A stretch of DNA of 64,000 bases from Lysobacter sp. (lineage in GTDB: Bacteria; Pseudomonadota; Gammaproteobacteria; Xanthomonadales; Xanthomonadaceae), in the NCBI GenBank assembly GCA_008015835.1, contig SSGH01000007.1:1-64000 (forward strand), given 5' to 3'. The notes beneath the pieces were generated by a model. That model was not told the origin of the DNA. It worked only from the letters and a program-made list of their open reading frames with translations, and did not search any database. Both the position numbers and the translations under genes were made by a program. This document shows positions 36,507 through 45,043 of the stretch, in pieces (the stretch's first letter is position 1; each line of letters opens with the position of its first letter).

Positions 36507-37667
36507 GTGGTGCGCCTCACCGCGACGCATGTCGGCCTGCTGTCGGAGCGCGAGCGCGAGTGGGACGCGCGGATGGCGATGATCGAAGCCGCGCATCGCT
36601 TCTTGATGCTGACCACCTACTACTTCGATTGCGACGCGCGCAGCGGCGAGTTGGCCGACGCGCTGATCGCGGCCGCGGAGCGCGGCGTTCGCGTGATCTT
36701 GGTGCTCGATCGTTTCGGGCAAGGGCTCGGAGAACGCATGAACCCGCCGGCCGATCGCGCGCGCTTGGCGGAACGCTTTCGGCGTTTGCGCGACGCGGGC
36801 GGGCGCATCGTGCGGCATCGTCCGGCCTCGCGCCGCCAACGTTGGCTCGGCGGCGGCCTGCACGTGAAGATCCAAGTCTCCGAGGCCGGCGCCGCGATCT
36901 TCGGCAGCAGCAACGTCGCGTACCACTCGTTCTCCCGATGGAACGAGGTGTCGCTGGAGATCCGCGGCGCATTGGCCGCGCATCTGCTGCGCGAAGCCTG
37001 TCGCTATGCGCAGCTCTCGGCGCAGGAGACGGCGGCGCTCGAAGCCGCGTGGTCGCCGCACGATACGGACGCGGCGACGCGCGAGTGGCGCTATCTCGAA
37101 GACGCGCCCGAAGCGGCGATGAGCCCTTGGTTCCCGTTGGGCGCGGTGCGCAATCGACTGACCGATGCGTTGATCGCCATGATCGACGCCGCGCGCGAAT
37201 CGCTGTCGATCGCGTCGTTCTACTACAAGCCCGCGCCCGCGCTGCGCGATGCCGTGCTGCGCGCCTGCGCGCGCGGCGTGCGCGTGGAAATTTTCCATTC
37301 GCACCGCGACGCCTTGGAAGCCAGCCCGCTGCCCTGGCTGTCGACGACGTTCCACTTCGATGCGCTGCTGCGCGCGGGCGGCGCGCTGTACGAGAACACG
37401 CGCGGCGAACATTCCAAGATCGTGCTGGTCGACGGCCGAACGGTCGCGGTGGGCAGCTACAACTTCGAGCACGCCGCGCACGATCGCTTGATCGAGGCCA
37501 TGCTGTTTTCCGACGACGCCGACACCTGCGAGACCTACGCGCGCTGGTTCGACGCGCTGCGAAACGATCCCGCCAATCGGCCCTTGCGGCCGGATTGGGC
37601 GAACACGATGCCGACGACGATGCGCTTCATGCGCTGGTGGTACCGCCCGCTGCAGCGTTGGATTTGA
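36507..37667 (+). CDS. Phospholipase D / cardiolipin synthase family protein
   Basis: A 386-aa enzyme with two PLDc domains, similar to cardiolipin synthases (ClsB-like) but with no N-terminal membrane helix. The second HKD motif is canonical (HSKIVLVDGRTVAVGSYNF). The first is HVKIQVSEAGAAIFGSSN, where the usual Asp is Glu. FYYKPAPALRDAVLRACARGV precedes the second site. The start is a GTG (36507 or 36510). The C-terminal dozen codons and the following DNA are duplicated in tandem (37636-38012). A PssA is encoded nearby, but no operon link exists. Confidence 0.85.
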   Translation: MVRLTATHVGLLSEREREWDARMAMIEAAHRFLMLTTYYFDCDARSGELADALIAAAERGVRVILVLDRFGQGLGERMNPPADRARLAERFRRLRDAGGRIVRHRPASRRQRWLGGGLHVKIQVSEAGAAIFGSSNVAYHSFSRWNEVSLEIRGALAAHLLREACRYAQLSAQETAALEAAWSPHDTDAATREWRYLEDAPEAAMSPWFPLGAVRNRLTDALIAMIDAARESLSIASFYYKPAPALRDAVLRACARGVRVEIFHSHRDALEASPLPWLSTTFHFDALLRAGGALYENTRGEHSKIVLVDGRTVAVGSYNFEHAAHDRLIEAMLFSDDADTCETYARWFDALRNDPANRPLRPDWANTMPTTMRFMRWWYRPLQRWI

Positions 37668-38012
37668 GCGGTCGCGTCGGAAGACGCGTCGAAGAGAGCG
37701 GTTCAGCGGAGCTGCGCTCCGCTCTACATCGTTCGTTTTACGGGTCGAGGCGAATGCGCACATCGCCGTCGATCACCGTCACCGGAATCGCGCGCAGGGA
37801 TTGGCCTTTGCACGGGCCGGCGACGGTGGTACCGCCCGCTGCAGCGTTGGATTTGAGCGGTCGCGTCGGAAGGCGCGTCGAAGAGAGAGGTTCAGCGGAG
37901 CTGCGCTCCGCTCTACATCTTCGTTTTACGGGTCGAGGCGAATGCGCACGTCGCCGTCGATCACCGTCACCGGAATCGCGCGCAGGGATTGGCCTTTGCA
38001 CGGGCCGGCGAC
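37636..38012. repeat. Tandem 188/189-bp duplication covering the PLD and Rieske 3' ends
   Basis: Copy 1 (about 37636-37824) and copy 2 (about 37825-38012) are nearly identical. The offset is 189 bp at TACCGCCCGC (37641/37830) and 188 bp after a 1-bp indel in CATCGTTCG/CATCTTCG. Each copy holds the last 12 codons of the phospholipase D gene, an AGCGGAGCTGCGCTCCGCT palindrome, and (antisense) the last 29 codons of the Rieske gene. The intact genes are the PLD at the left and the Rieske at the right. Confidence 0.92.
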
Positions 38013-38396
38013 GCACTCGCCGCGCTGGGTTTCGAAGGTCGCGCCGTGCGCGGCGCAAATCAGATGGCCGTCTTTGCCGACCAGGAATTTTCCGGGTGCC
38101 CAATCCAAACGCCGCCCGGCGTGCGGGCAGACGTTCAACCACACGCGAACCTCGTCGCCGTCGCGGTAGACGATCAGCGCATCCGGGTCGCCCGTCGTGT
38201 CCGCGCCGTCCTCGCCGACGCCTTCGACCACCGCGTCGAGATCGATCGGCGTGCGCTGCGGCAGCGCATCCACGCGCACCAGAACCCGCCCGGCGGCCGA
38301 TGCGCCGAGCGTGTCTGAATCGCCTACCGAATTTAACGAATCCGTTACATCTCGATGCATGCGGCACCCGATACTGGCCTCACCGGCTTCGGCCAT
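37926..38396 (-). CDS. Rieske [2Fe-2S] domain protein
   Basis: A 156-aa soluble protein with one Rieske ferredoxin domain. Cluster ligands are seen in NVCPHAGRRLDW (Cys-x-His) and HLICAAHGATFE (Cys-x2-His). The C-terminus after GECVAGPCKGQSLRAIPV completes the fold. It resembles stand-alone Rieske electron carriers of the nitrite-reductase small-subunit or ferredoxin type; a partner oxygenase is not nearby. The start is uncertain: ATG at 38396 or at 38360 (MHRDVTDSL). A copy of its last 29 codons lies just downstream in the tandem duplication and is a dead remnant. Confidence 0.88.
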   Translation of the reverse strand: MAEAGEASIGCRMHRDVTDSLNSVGDSDTLGASAAGRVLVRVDALPQRTPIDLDAVVEGVGEDGADTTGDPDALIVYRDGDEVRVWLNVCPHAGRRLDWAPGKFLVGKDGHLICAAHGATFETQRGECVAGPCKGQSLRAIPVTVIDGDVRIRLDP

Positions 38397-38418
38397 AGTC
38401 TGTCACGTCGTTCCGCCC

Positions 38419-38781
38419 ATGAGCGCTCGCGCCTCTCGTTCCGCCCGCAAATCGGGCTCCGGCTTTCGTTTTTCGTTCCCGAATCCTTTCGCCGCGTACT
38501 CGCTGTTCCGTCGGCCCTGGTTCGCGTCCGTGCTCTCGCCTCGACGCCCGCGCAACACGCTGCTGCGCGTCGGCGTCGGCCTGCTCGGTCTTGCGCTGTT
38601 GGCCGTACTGTTGGTGTTCGGCCTGTTGATCGGCGCGGCGATGCTGGGCGCGAGCCTGCTGTGGCGCGCGCGACGCAGCGAGACGTCGGCCAAGACCGCC
38701 AGCGTACCCGGCGCGATCGACGGCGAATATCGCATCGTGCGCAAGCCGGCGCTGCCGACGCCGATCGCCTCCGCGCGCTGA
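38419..38781 (+). CDS. Small single-pass membrane protein
   Basis: A 120-aa protein of unknown function: a basic, Ser/Arg/Phe-rich N-terminus, a long hydrophobic helix (about residues 50-80, LLRVGVGLLGLALLAVLLVF) and a short C-terminal tail ending in EYRIVRKPALPTPIASAR. It is divergent from the Rieske gene and 11 bp before the FAH hydrolase gene, so probably co-transcribed with the latter. Confidence 0.65.
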   Translation: MSARASRSARKSGSGFRFSFPNPFAAYSLFRRPWFASVLSPRRPRNTLLRVGVGLLGLALLAVLLVFGLLIGAAMLGASLLWRARRSETSAKTASVPGAIDGEYRIVRKPALPTPIASAR

Positions 38782-38792
38782 GTTCGCGCGCG

Positions 38793-39515
38793 ATGACCGA
38801 CGCCGCCCACGATATCGTCCCCGCCTCGCCGCGCCCGCGCGTTCGCGTGCGCATGGACGGCGCGCGCGCCGCCTTCCCGGTGCGCCGCATCTACTGCGTC
38901 GGCCGCAATTTCGCCGATCACGCCCGCGAAATGGGCGCAGCCGCGCCCGCGTCGAAAGCAGACCGCGGCACGCCGGTGTTTTTCCTGAAACCCGCCGATA
39001 GCGTCGTGATCGATGGCGTCGCCGCCTACCCGCCGGGCACGCAGGATCTGCACCACGAAATCGAACTGGTCGTCGCGCTGGGTCGCGATGCGCCACCGGG
39101 CACGCTCTATCCCGCGGACGCCGAAGCGTTGATCTTCGGCTACGGCATCGGCCTGGATTTGACCCGCCGCGATCTGCAGGCCGCGGCGAAAGCCAAAGGT
39201 CTGCCGTGGGATACGGGCAAGAGCTTCGACGACGCCGCGCCGATCAGCGAACTGCTGCCGATTGCTGCGGTCGGCGCGCTCGCGCTGCGTACGCTGTCGC
39301 TGCGCGTCAACGGCGAACTGCGCCAGCAATCCACGCTCGATCAGCTCATTTGGGACGTGCCGGAGATCCTGCACGAATTGTCGAAGCTGTACGCCTTGCG
39401 TGCGGGCGATCTGATTTTCATGGGCACGCCCGCGGGCGTGGCTGCGCTGCGGCCCGGCGATGTCTGCGAAGGCCGCTTGGACGACCTGCTGCGCCTAGAC
39501 TGCAGAATCGTCTGA
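38793..39515 (+). CDS. Fumarylacetoacetate hydrolase (FAH) family protein
   Basis: A 240-aa hydrolase or decarboxylase of the FAH family. Motifs seen are [16 protein letters not shown] and [12 protein letters not shown], then the metal ligands in [13 protein letters not shown] (two Glu) and Asp in [14 protein letters not shown]. The C-terminal [12 protein letters not shown] loop is typical. Closest named relatives would be fumarylpyruvate hydrolases or YcgM-like proteins; substrate is unknown. ATG at 38793 is chosen, with a later Met (MDGARAAF) possible. Confidence 0.9.
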   Translation: MTDAAHDIVPASPRPRVRVRMDGARAAFPVRRIYCVGRNFADHAREMGAAAPASKADRGTPVFFLKPADSVVIDGVAAYPPGTQDLHHEIELVVALGRDAPPGTLYPADAEALIFGYGIGLDLTRRDLQAAAKAKGLPWDTGKSFDDAAPISELLPIAAVGALALRTLSLRVNGELRQQSTLDQLIWDVPEILHELSKLYALRAGDLIFMGTPAGVAALRPGDVCEGRLDDLLRLDCRIV

Positions 39516-39750
39516 TCGAGGCGTCCGCCGACGCTCCCCGTTCGCTCGGCGCGGGCGGAAATATCGTGCGACGCATTCGAGAATGTGCGCGACGCAGCTT
39601 GTCTGCTCGCCCAAGACCGACATCCGCGGTCTGCTCGCCACGACCCGCATCGACCGCATGTCCGCAAAAAACGCCGCCGCACCCGATGAATCGGCCCTGC
39701 CCTCAGGTGTAGACTCCCGGCACCACCCGCCACACGAGAGATCCGCCGCC

Positions 39751-40158
39751 ATGGGCATGATGAGTGAGTTCAAAGAATTCGCGATGAAAGGCAACGTCGT
39801 CGACTTGGCGGTCGGCGTGGTTATCGGTGCCGGTTTCGGCAAGATCGTCAGCGCCTTGGTCGATAAAGTGATCATGCCCCCGGTCGGCCTGTTGATCGGC
39901 GGCGTGGATTTCTCGAAATGGGCGATCACGCTGAAAGAAGCTTCGGTCGACGCCGCCGGCAAGGAAATCCCGGCCGTGGCCATCGGCATCGGCGAATTCC
40001 TCAACAGCATCGTGCAGTTCATCATCCTCGCGTTCGCGATCTTCATGGTGGTCAAGGCGATCAATCGCATGCGCAAACCCGAAGCCGCGCCGGCCCCGGC
40101 CGAGCCCTCGGAAGACGTGCTGCTGCTGCGCGAAATTCGCGACGCTTTGAAGAAATAA
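39751..40158 (+). CDS. mscL: Large-conductance mechanosensitive channel MscL
   Basis: Pentameric osmotic safety valve of the inner membrane, 135 aa. It has an N-terminal amphipathic helix ([12 protein letters not shown]), TM1 [22 protein letters not shown], a periplasmic loop, TM2 [21 protein letters not shown] and a C-terminal coiled-coil helix ([17 protein letters not shown]). The start at 39751 matches the family; the frame is open upstream. It ends 36 bp before a strong terminator. Confidence 0.95.
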   Translation: MGMMSEFKEFAMKGNVVDLAVGVVIGAGFGKIVSALVDKVIMPPVGLLIGGVDFSKWAITLKEASVDAAGKEIPAVAIGIGEFLNSIVQFIILAFAIFMVVKAINRMRKPEAAPAPAEPSEDVLLLREIRDALKK

Positions 40159-40193
40159 CCCGCGCGGCGCGGCCGCACCGCGCATAGCATCCG

Positions 40194-40223
40194 CAGGCCG
40201 CGAGCTGTTACGCTCGCGGCCTG
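40194..40223 (+). terminator. Terminator hairpin after mscL
   Basis: A 12-bp perfect stem CAGGCCGCGAGC / GCTCGCGGCCTG with a 6-nt loop (TGTTAC) is followed by TTCGTTT. It lies between mscL and the M28 peptidase gene. Confidence 0.7.
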
Positions 40224-40241
40224 TTCGTTTGGGGGATTTCC

Positions 40242-41831
40242 ATGCGCTTCACCGCATCGCGCTCCGCCGCATCGCGCTTCGCTGCGCCGCTCTTCTCCAC
40301 GCCGCTCTTCTCCGCGCCGTTCTTCTCCGCGCCATTCGTCGCGGCGCCGCTCGCCGCGCTGGTCGTGGCCGTCGCCGCGCTGCACGCGCCGAGCGTCGAC
40401 GCCGGCCCGCGCGCGAAACCCAGCGCTTCCGCGGCGCCGCGCGAAACGCGCATCGGCGACGCCGCGCTCGCCGTCGCCGCCGATCTGCGCGAACGCGCCC
40501 TGCAGGACCGAACGTCGTGGTCGGTGGTCGAATCGCTGACCACCGAAGTCGGCCCGCGACTGGCCGGCAGCGACGCCGACGCCCGCGCGGTGCGTTGGGC
40601 GGAAGCCAAGTTCGAAGCGCTGGGCTACGACAAGGTGTGGCTGGAGGAAGTCAGTTTCCCGAAATGGGTGCGTCGCAGCGAACGCGGCGAAGTGCTCGGC
40701 GATCACGCGCAGCCGTTGACGCTCACGGCGCTGGGCGGCAGCGTCGGCGGCACGGTCGACGCCGAGGTCGTGCGCTTCGCCGATTTGGCCGCGCTGGAAG
40801 CCGCGCCGGCCGGCTCGCTCGCCGGCAAGATCGCGTTCGTCGATTACGCGATGACCCGTGCCCGCGACGGCAGCGGTTATGGCCCGGGCAGCCGCGTGCG
40901 CGGCCGCGGGCCTTCGGCGGCCATTCGCGCCGGCGCATCGGGCTTTTTGATGCGCTCCGCCGGCACCGATTCGCATCGCAATCCGCATACCGGCATCACG
41001 CGCTACGAGGACGGCCTGACCCCGATTCCCGCGGCGGCGCTCTCGGTGCCCGACGCCGATCAACTCGCGCGCTTGATCGCCCTCGGCAAACCGCTGCGCG
41101 TGCGCATGGCGCTCGACTGCGGCTGGGACGGCACCGCGATCTCGCACAACGTGATCGGCGAAGTGACCGGGTCGCGCGCGCCGAAAAAAAGCGCCGCCAC
41201 GCAAGGCGACGCCAGCGATGTCGTCGTGATCGGCGGGCATTTGGATTCGTGGGATCTGGGCACCGGCGCGATCGACGACGGCGCCGGTATCGCCATCACC
41301 ATGGCCGCAGGTCATCTGATCGCCGCGCTGCCGAAAGCGCAGCGCCCGCCGCGCACGATTCGCGTGATCGCATTCGCGAACGAAGAACAGGGCCTCTACG
41401 GCGGCAAAGCCTACGCCGAGCGCTATGCCGCGGCGGTGGCGAAGCATCAGATCGTCGCCGAAAGCGATTTCGGCGCCGGCCGCATCTACGCCTTCAACAG
41501 CAACGCTGCGCCGCAGGCGCAGGGCGCGATCGCGCAAATCGCGGAAGCGCTGAAACCGCTCGGCATCGAACGCAGCGCGAAAGGCGGCCCGGGCCCGGAC
41601 GTGGGGCCGATCGCCGAGAAGGGCGCGATCTGGGGCTGGCTGGCGCAAGACGGCACCGACTATTTCGACCTGCACCATACGCCCGACGACACGCTCGACA
41701 AAATCGATCCCGCCGCGCTCGCGCAGAACACGGCGGCGTACGCGGTGTTCGCGTATCTCGCGGCGTCGGCCGATGGCAGCTTCGGCAGCGCGCCGAAAGC
41801 GCCCGCGCCGCCGGCCGCGCCCGCGCGCTGA
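40242..41831 (+). CDS. M28 family zinc metallopeptidase, secreted
   Basis: A 529-aa exopeptidase-type enzyme. The signal sequence is preceded and partly built by 15-bp tandem repeats (PLFST, PLFSA, PFFSA, PF; bases 40286-40345). A PA-like insert follows (about residues 175-260), then the M28 catalytic core with metal ligands in GGHLDSWDLGTGAIDDGAG, NEEQGLYGGKAYAE and DLHHTPDDTLD. Similar to Zn carboxypeptidase Q-like peptidases (family recollection). It may be exported by Sec and, if further secreted, could use the type II system of this window (inference only). Confidence 0.9.
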   Translation: MRFTASRSAASRFAAPLFSTPLFSAPFFSAPFVAAPLAALVVAVAALHAPSVDAGPRAKPSASAAPRETRIGDAALAVAADLRERALQDRTSWSVVESLTTEVGPRLAGSDADARAVRWAEAKFEALGYDKVWLEEVSFPKWVRRSERGEVLGDHAQPLTLTALGGSVGGTVDAEVVRFADLAALEAAPAGSLAGKIAFVDYAMTRARDGSGYGPGSRVRGRGPSAAIRAGASGFLMRSAGTDSHRNPHTGITRYEDGLTPIPAAALSVPDADQLARLIALGKPLRVRMALDCGWDGTAISHNVIGEVTGSRAPKKSAATQGDASDVVVIGGHLDSWDLGTGAIDDGAGIAITMAAGHLIAALPKAQRPPRTIRVIAFANEEQGLYGGKAYAERYAAAVAKHQIVAESDFGAGRIYAFNSNAAPQAQGAIAQIAEALKPLGIERSAKGGPGPDVGPIAEKGAIWGWLAQDGTDYFDLHHTPDDTLDKIDPAALAQNTAAYAVFAYLAASADGSFGSAPKAPAPPAAPAR

Positions 41832-41919
41832 TCGATGCGCTGATCGATGCGCCGACCGACACGCTGCGCCGCCCATGCGCGCGCACGGAGAGTTTCGACC
41901 ACCCGCAAGGAGACGCCCG

Positions 41920-42522
41920 ATGTCCGACAGTACCGTCAATCCGCAGATCACCGACGCCGTCACCCAGAGCAACGTCAAAGTCGTGGGCGAGGCCCCGGCG
42001 ATGGCGATGGGTATGATTTATCAATCGATCGCGCAGGCCACCGGCATCCTGTTCCAGAACGCGGTCGCGGCGCAGCAGCAGCAAGCCGTTGCGGCGCAGG
42101 CGGCGACGAACCAAGGCATCATGCAAATCTATTCCGTCGATACCGCGAGCGCGGCCGGCGCGACCGCCGGTATCGACGCTCCGCCTCATCAAGACCTCCT
42201 GCTTCGCGCGCAGCAAGCGACGGACGCGGCGCGGGTCTCCAGCCTATCGGCGTACGACGGCATCGCGCCGCAGATCGAAGCGGCGGTGAAGTTGCTCAAC
42301 GAAACGGCGCTGGGCAACGCCAGCGAATTCGCTTACGCCGTCCGCGCCAACGGCGACGCCGTGGCGGCATCGCTCCAGGCCATCGACAAGGCTTACCACG
42401 ACGGACTGATGCGCACCGTGAAGATCGCCGCGACCGCCGCGTGCATGGAAGGCATGCTGCGGAACCCTGAGAAAGCCGCGGATTACGAACAGGTGTTGCA
42501 GGCGATCAAGCACCTGGACTGA
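41920..42522 (+). CDS. RebB-like R-body structural protein
   Basis: A 200-aa protein whose first 75 residues match the RebB (killing protein / refractile-body) family: STVNPQITDAVTQSNVKVVG, APAMAMGMIYQSIAQATGI, then LFQNAVAAQQQQAVAAQAAT and IMQIYSVDTA. RebB proteins polymerise into coiled ribbons (R-bodies) in Caedibacter; homologues are common in Xanthomonadaceae. Here the domain is followed by a linker and a helical C-terminal region (about 108-200, AYDGIAPQIEAAVKLLNETA ... EKAADYEQVLQAIKHLD) not known from short RebB proteins. GGAGA lies 6 nt before the ATG. No second reb gene is in the window. Confidence 0.85.
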   Translation: MSDSTVNPQITDAVTQSNVKVVGEAPAMAMGMIYQSIAQATGILFQNAVAAQQQQAVAAQAATNQGIMQIYSVDTASAAGATAGIDAPPHQDLLLRAQQATDAARVSSLSAYDGIAPQIEAAVKLLNETALGNASEFAYAVRANGDAVAASLQAIDKAYHDGLMRTVKIAATAACMEGMLRNPEKAADYEQVLQAIKHLD

Positions 42523-42555
42523 AGCGACGACCGCGAGCAAGCGCGACGCGGCGCC

Positions 42556-43338
42556 TTAACGCGCGCGTCGCGCCCACGCCGCCAACAGCACCGCCGTCGC
42601 CGACGCGACGTTGAGGCTTTCCACCGAGCCGGTGCCGGCGATCGATACGCGCAGATCGCAAGCGGCGGCGAGGTCGGCGTTCATGCCCTCGCCTTCCGCG
42701 CCGATCACGTACACCGCGCGTTCGGGCAACGCCACATCGAACAAATCGCGGCCGCCGCGCACCACGGTCGCGTACAGTGCAAACCCCGCGCCGCGCAACT
42801 GCGCGATGGCGTTGTCCTCGCGCCCCAAGCGCACGAACGGCACCGCTTCGGCCCCGCCCTCGGCCACGCGCGCGGCGGCGCCGGACAGCGCCAACGTCGA
42901 ATGCTTCGGCAACAAGGCCGCCGCCGCGCCGAAATGCGCGGCGGAGCGCAAGATCGCACCGAGGTTGTGCGGGTTGCCCACACCGTCCAGCCACAGCGCG
43001 CAGCACGGCCCCGGCGGCAAATCGCGCAGCCAAGCGGACAGCGATGCCGGTTCCTCGCGCGATACGTCGGCGACCACGCCCTCGTGATGCGCGCTGGCCG
43101 CGAGCTTCTGCAGATCGCTCTCGTCGACAACGCGGTAACCGATGCGATGCGCGACGCACCACTTCAGCATCGGCTGCAACTGCGGGATGCGCGCTTCGGC
43201 CAAATACAGCTTGCGCAGCGCGTCCGGGCGGCGCGCGAACGCGGCGCGCACGGCGTTCACGCCGTACAAGCGCAGTTCGGCATCGCGACGCGGACGGTTC
43301 GGCTCGCCCCAAGGGCGATCGGCGGGACGATCGTTCAT
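42556..43338 (-). CDS. rlmB: 23S rRNA (guanosine-2'-O-)-methyltransferase RlmB-like
   Basis: SpoU/TrmH-family methyltransferase, 260 aa. The N-terminal RNA-binding domain has LYGVNAVRAAFARRPDALRK and HHEGVVADV, as in RlmB. The knotted SAM-binding domain shows the three motifs: LDGVGNPHNLGAILRSA, VYVIGAEGEGM and SLNVASATAVLLA. RlmB modifies G2251 in the peptidyltransferase loop in E. coli. The start at 43338 is preferred. It converges with the RebB-like gene, with 33 bp between the stops. Confidence 0.88.
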   Translation of the reverse strand: MNDRPADRPWGEPNRPRRDAELRLYGVNAVRAAFARRPDALRKLYLAEARIPQLQPMLKWCVAHRIGYRVVDESDLQKLAASAHHEGVVADVSREEPASLSAWLRDLPPGPCCALWLDGVGNPHNLGAILRSAAHFGAAAALLPKHSTLALSGAAARVAEGGAEAVPFVRLGREDNAIAQLRGAGFALYATVVRGGRDLFDVALPERAVYVIGAEGEGMNADLAAACDLRVSIAGTGSVESLNVASATAVLLAAWARRAR

Positions 43339-43384
43339 GCCGCGCATTGTAGGCGCAGAGGCCGTCGAACGAGACCGCGCGCGT

Positions 43385-43741
43385 TCAGCCGCGCGACCAG
43401 AGCCACCACGCCGCCGCGACGAGCGCCGCCAGCGCGCCGACCCGCAACAGCGTACGCAGCGCACGCACGCCGACGTCGTCGCCCGACGCCACGGTCGCGG
43501 GTCGCGAGGCGCGCAGCTTGGACCGAATGTCCTCGATGCCGCGCGCGGCTTTGTCGACATCGATCCGGCCGTCCACGCCCTGGTCGATGGCGACGCGCTC
43601 CATAAGCGTATGCACTTCGTCGAGCGCCGCGTGTTGATCGGCATGACTCTCCAAACCGGCGATCAGCGTCGCCGCCTCGGCGTACCGACCTTCGAGCATC
43701 GCCTTCGCGGCGCGTTTCGGAAGACCATCAGGCACCGTCAT
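43385..43741 (-). CDS. Small tail-anchored protein, unknown
   Basis: A 118-aa protein with a soluble N-terminal helical part ([40 protein letters not shown]) and one C-terminal membrane helix ([18 protein letters not shown]). No family is recognised. It follows the gene at 43773-44129, with which it shares length and architecture (soluble helices plus C-terminal anchor), suggesting an operon of two related-type membrane proteins. Confidence 0.65.
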   Translation of the reverse strand: MTVPDGLPKRAAKAMLEGRYAEAATLIAGLESHADQHAALDEVHTLMERVAIDQGVDGRIDVDKAARGIEDIRSKLRASRPATVASGDDVGVRALRTLLRVGALAALVAAAWWLWSRG

Positions 43742-43772
43742 CGCGTCGAACTCGCTTCGCGCTCGTTCGGCG

Positions 43773-44129
43773 TCAGCGGCCGAACAAGAACCACACCGCC
43801 GCGGCCGCGAGCACCAGCAACACCAACCACGACAACCCGCGACCGCCCTGATCGCCGGGCATCACCGTCGGCGTGTGTCGGCCCGCCATCAGTTCCTGCG
43901 AACGTTCGCGGCTCTCGCGCTGACCTTTGGTCTCGGGCTGATGATGCGGGCCAGCGTGCGAGCCCGCGGCCTTGCCGGCCTGCATTTGCGCGGCGATCTG
44001 CTGCACCATCTGCATCGCCGATTTGAGGTCGTCGCCGGTAAGTTCGCGCACCAACTTGATCGCAGTCATCTTGTCGCCGCGCAACAGCGCGTCGATCACC
44101 GCCTGAGGCACTTCCCGCGGAGCGTTCAT
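43773..44129 (-). CDS. Tail-anchored protein with an L7/L12-like helical motif
   Basis: A 118-aa protein. Its N-terminal segment [20 protein letters not shown] then [13 protein letters not shown] resembles the helix-loop-helix of the ribosomal L7/L12 C-terminal domain (AIKLLREATGLGLKEAK-type). A Gln/His/Ser-rich linker follows, then one C-terminal membrane helix ([18 protein letters not shown]). Function unknown. It is divergent from the macrodomain gene and 31 bp upstream of 43741. Confidence 0.65.
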   Translation of the reverse strand: MNAPREVPQAVIDALLRGDKMTAIKLVRELTGDDLKSAMQMVQQIAAQMQAGKAAGSHAGPHHQPETKGQRESRERSQELMAGRHTPTVMPGDQGGRGLSWLVLLVLAAAAVWFLFGR

Positions 44130-44231
44130 CGCCACTTTCCCCGATGGCTGGACTGCGGGCAGGATAGCGCGTTCCCGCGCGATTCGGTCGCATCGCGCCC
44201 ATCCGATCCCGTTAACGCCCGGAGCCGCCGC

Positions 44232-44762
44232 ATGCGCATCGAAGTCGTTCAAGGCGATATCGCCGCGCTGGCGGTGGACGCCATCGTCAACGCCGCCAAT
44301 CCCGCCCTGGCCGGAGGCGGCGGCGTTGACGGCGCCATCCACCGCGCCGCTGGGCCGGAACTGCACGCGGCCTGCAAAGCGATCCCGATGGTCGCGCCGT
44401 TCGTGCGCTGCCCCGTCGGCGAAGCGCGGATCACGCCGGGTTTCGCCCTGCCCGCGCGCTACATCCTGCACACCGTCGGCCCGGTCTGGACCGGCGGCCG
44501 CGACGGCGAACCCGAACGCTTGGCCGCCTGCTACGACACCTGCCTGCGACTCGCCGCCGAACACGATCTCGCCGCCATCGCCTTTCCGGCCATCAGTTGC
44601 GGCGTCTACGGCTACCCGCCCGACGACGCGGCCCGCATCGCCGTCGCGAGCCTACGCGCATGGCGCGAAACTCTGCCCGAACGCGTCGTGCTCTGCGCCT
44701 TCGATGCGGCGATGGCGGAGCGATATCGACGGGAGATCGGAGACGCGCTGGGTTTCGATTGA
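44232..44762 (+). CDS. Macrodomain protein (ADP-ribose / O-acetyl-ADP-ribose deacetylase type)
   Basis: A 176-aa stand-alone macrodomain of the YmdB/MacroD type. The ligand-binding motifs are clear: [34 protein letters not shown], and the second loop [17 protein letters not shown]. Such enzymes remove ADP-ribose from proteins or deacetylate O-acetyl-ADP-ribose. ATG at 44232 directly gives the domain. Followed by a palindromic repeat. Confidence 0.93.
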   Translation: MRIEVVQGDIAALAVDAIVNAANPALAGGGGVDGAIHRAAGPELHAACKAIPMVAPFVRCPVGEARITPGFALPARYILHTVGPVWTGGRDGEPERLAACYDTCLRLAAEHDLAAIAFPAISCGVYGYPPDDAARIAVASLRAWRETLPERVVLCAFDAAMAERYRREIGDALGFD

Positions 44763-44836
44763 TCTGCAATGCGTTCGATGCGAGTGCAAACGCACCCAGA
44801 TTCGTGCAGGAACGTTTCAAAAGAACAACACTTTCG

Positions 44837-44919
44837 ATCCCGTCATCCCGGCGAACGCCGGGATCCAGCTCAAACGATTACCGCAAAAAAGCTGGGTTCC
44901 GGCGTTCGCCGGAATGACG
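44837..44919. repeat. CGTCATCCCGGCGAACGCCGG-type palindromic repeat
   Basis: Inverted arms CGTCATCCCGGCGAACGCCG (44841-44860) and CGGCGTTCGCCGGAATGACG (44900-44919) flank a centre containing GGATCCAGCT ... AAAAAAGCTGGG. This is a widespread proteobacterial intergenic repeat type, recognised by pattern. It fills much of the 281-bp gap between the macrodomain gene (+) and the RND pump gene (-), whose 3' ends face each other. Confidence 0.8.
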
Positions 44920-45043
44920 AAGCTATCGTCGGACGGAATTCGGGTACGTCGAGATAGTCTTCACACCATGCTTCAGAGGCATGTCGGCTGACGATGGGCA
45001 TCGACAATTTCGGAACGAGCGTTTTCTTGCCTCCAACGACTCT

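Noticed and set aside
37738-38367. 209-codon minus-strand ORF ending in the duplicated Rieske C-terminus
   Set aside because: Its upstream part is out of frame with the Rieske domain; the last 29 codons are just the tandem copy.
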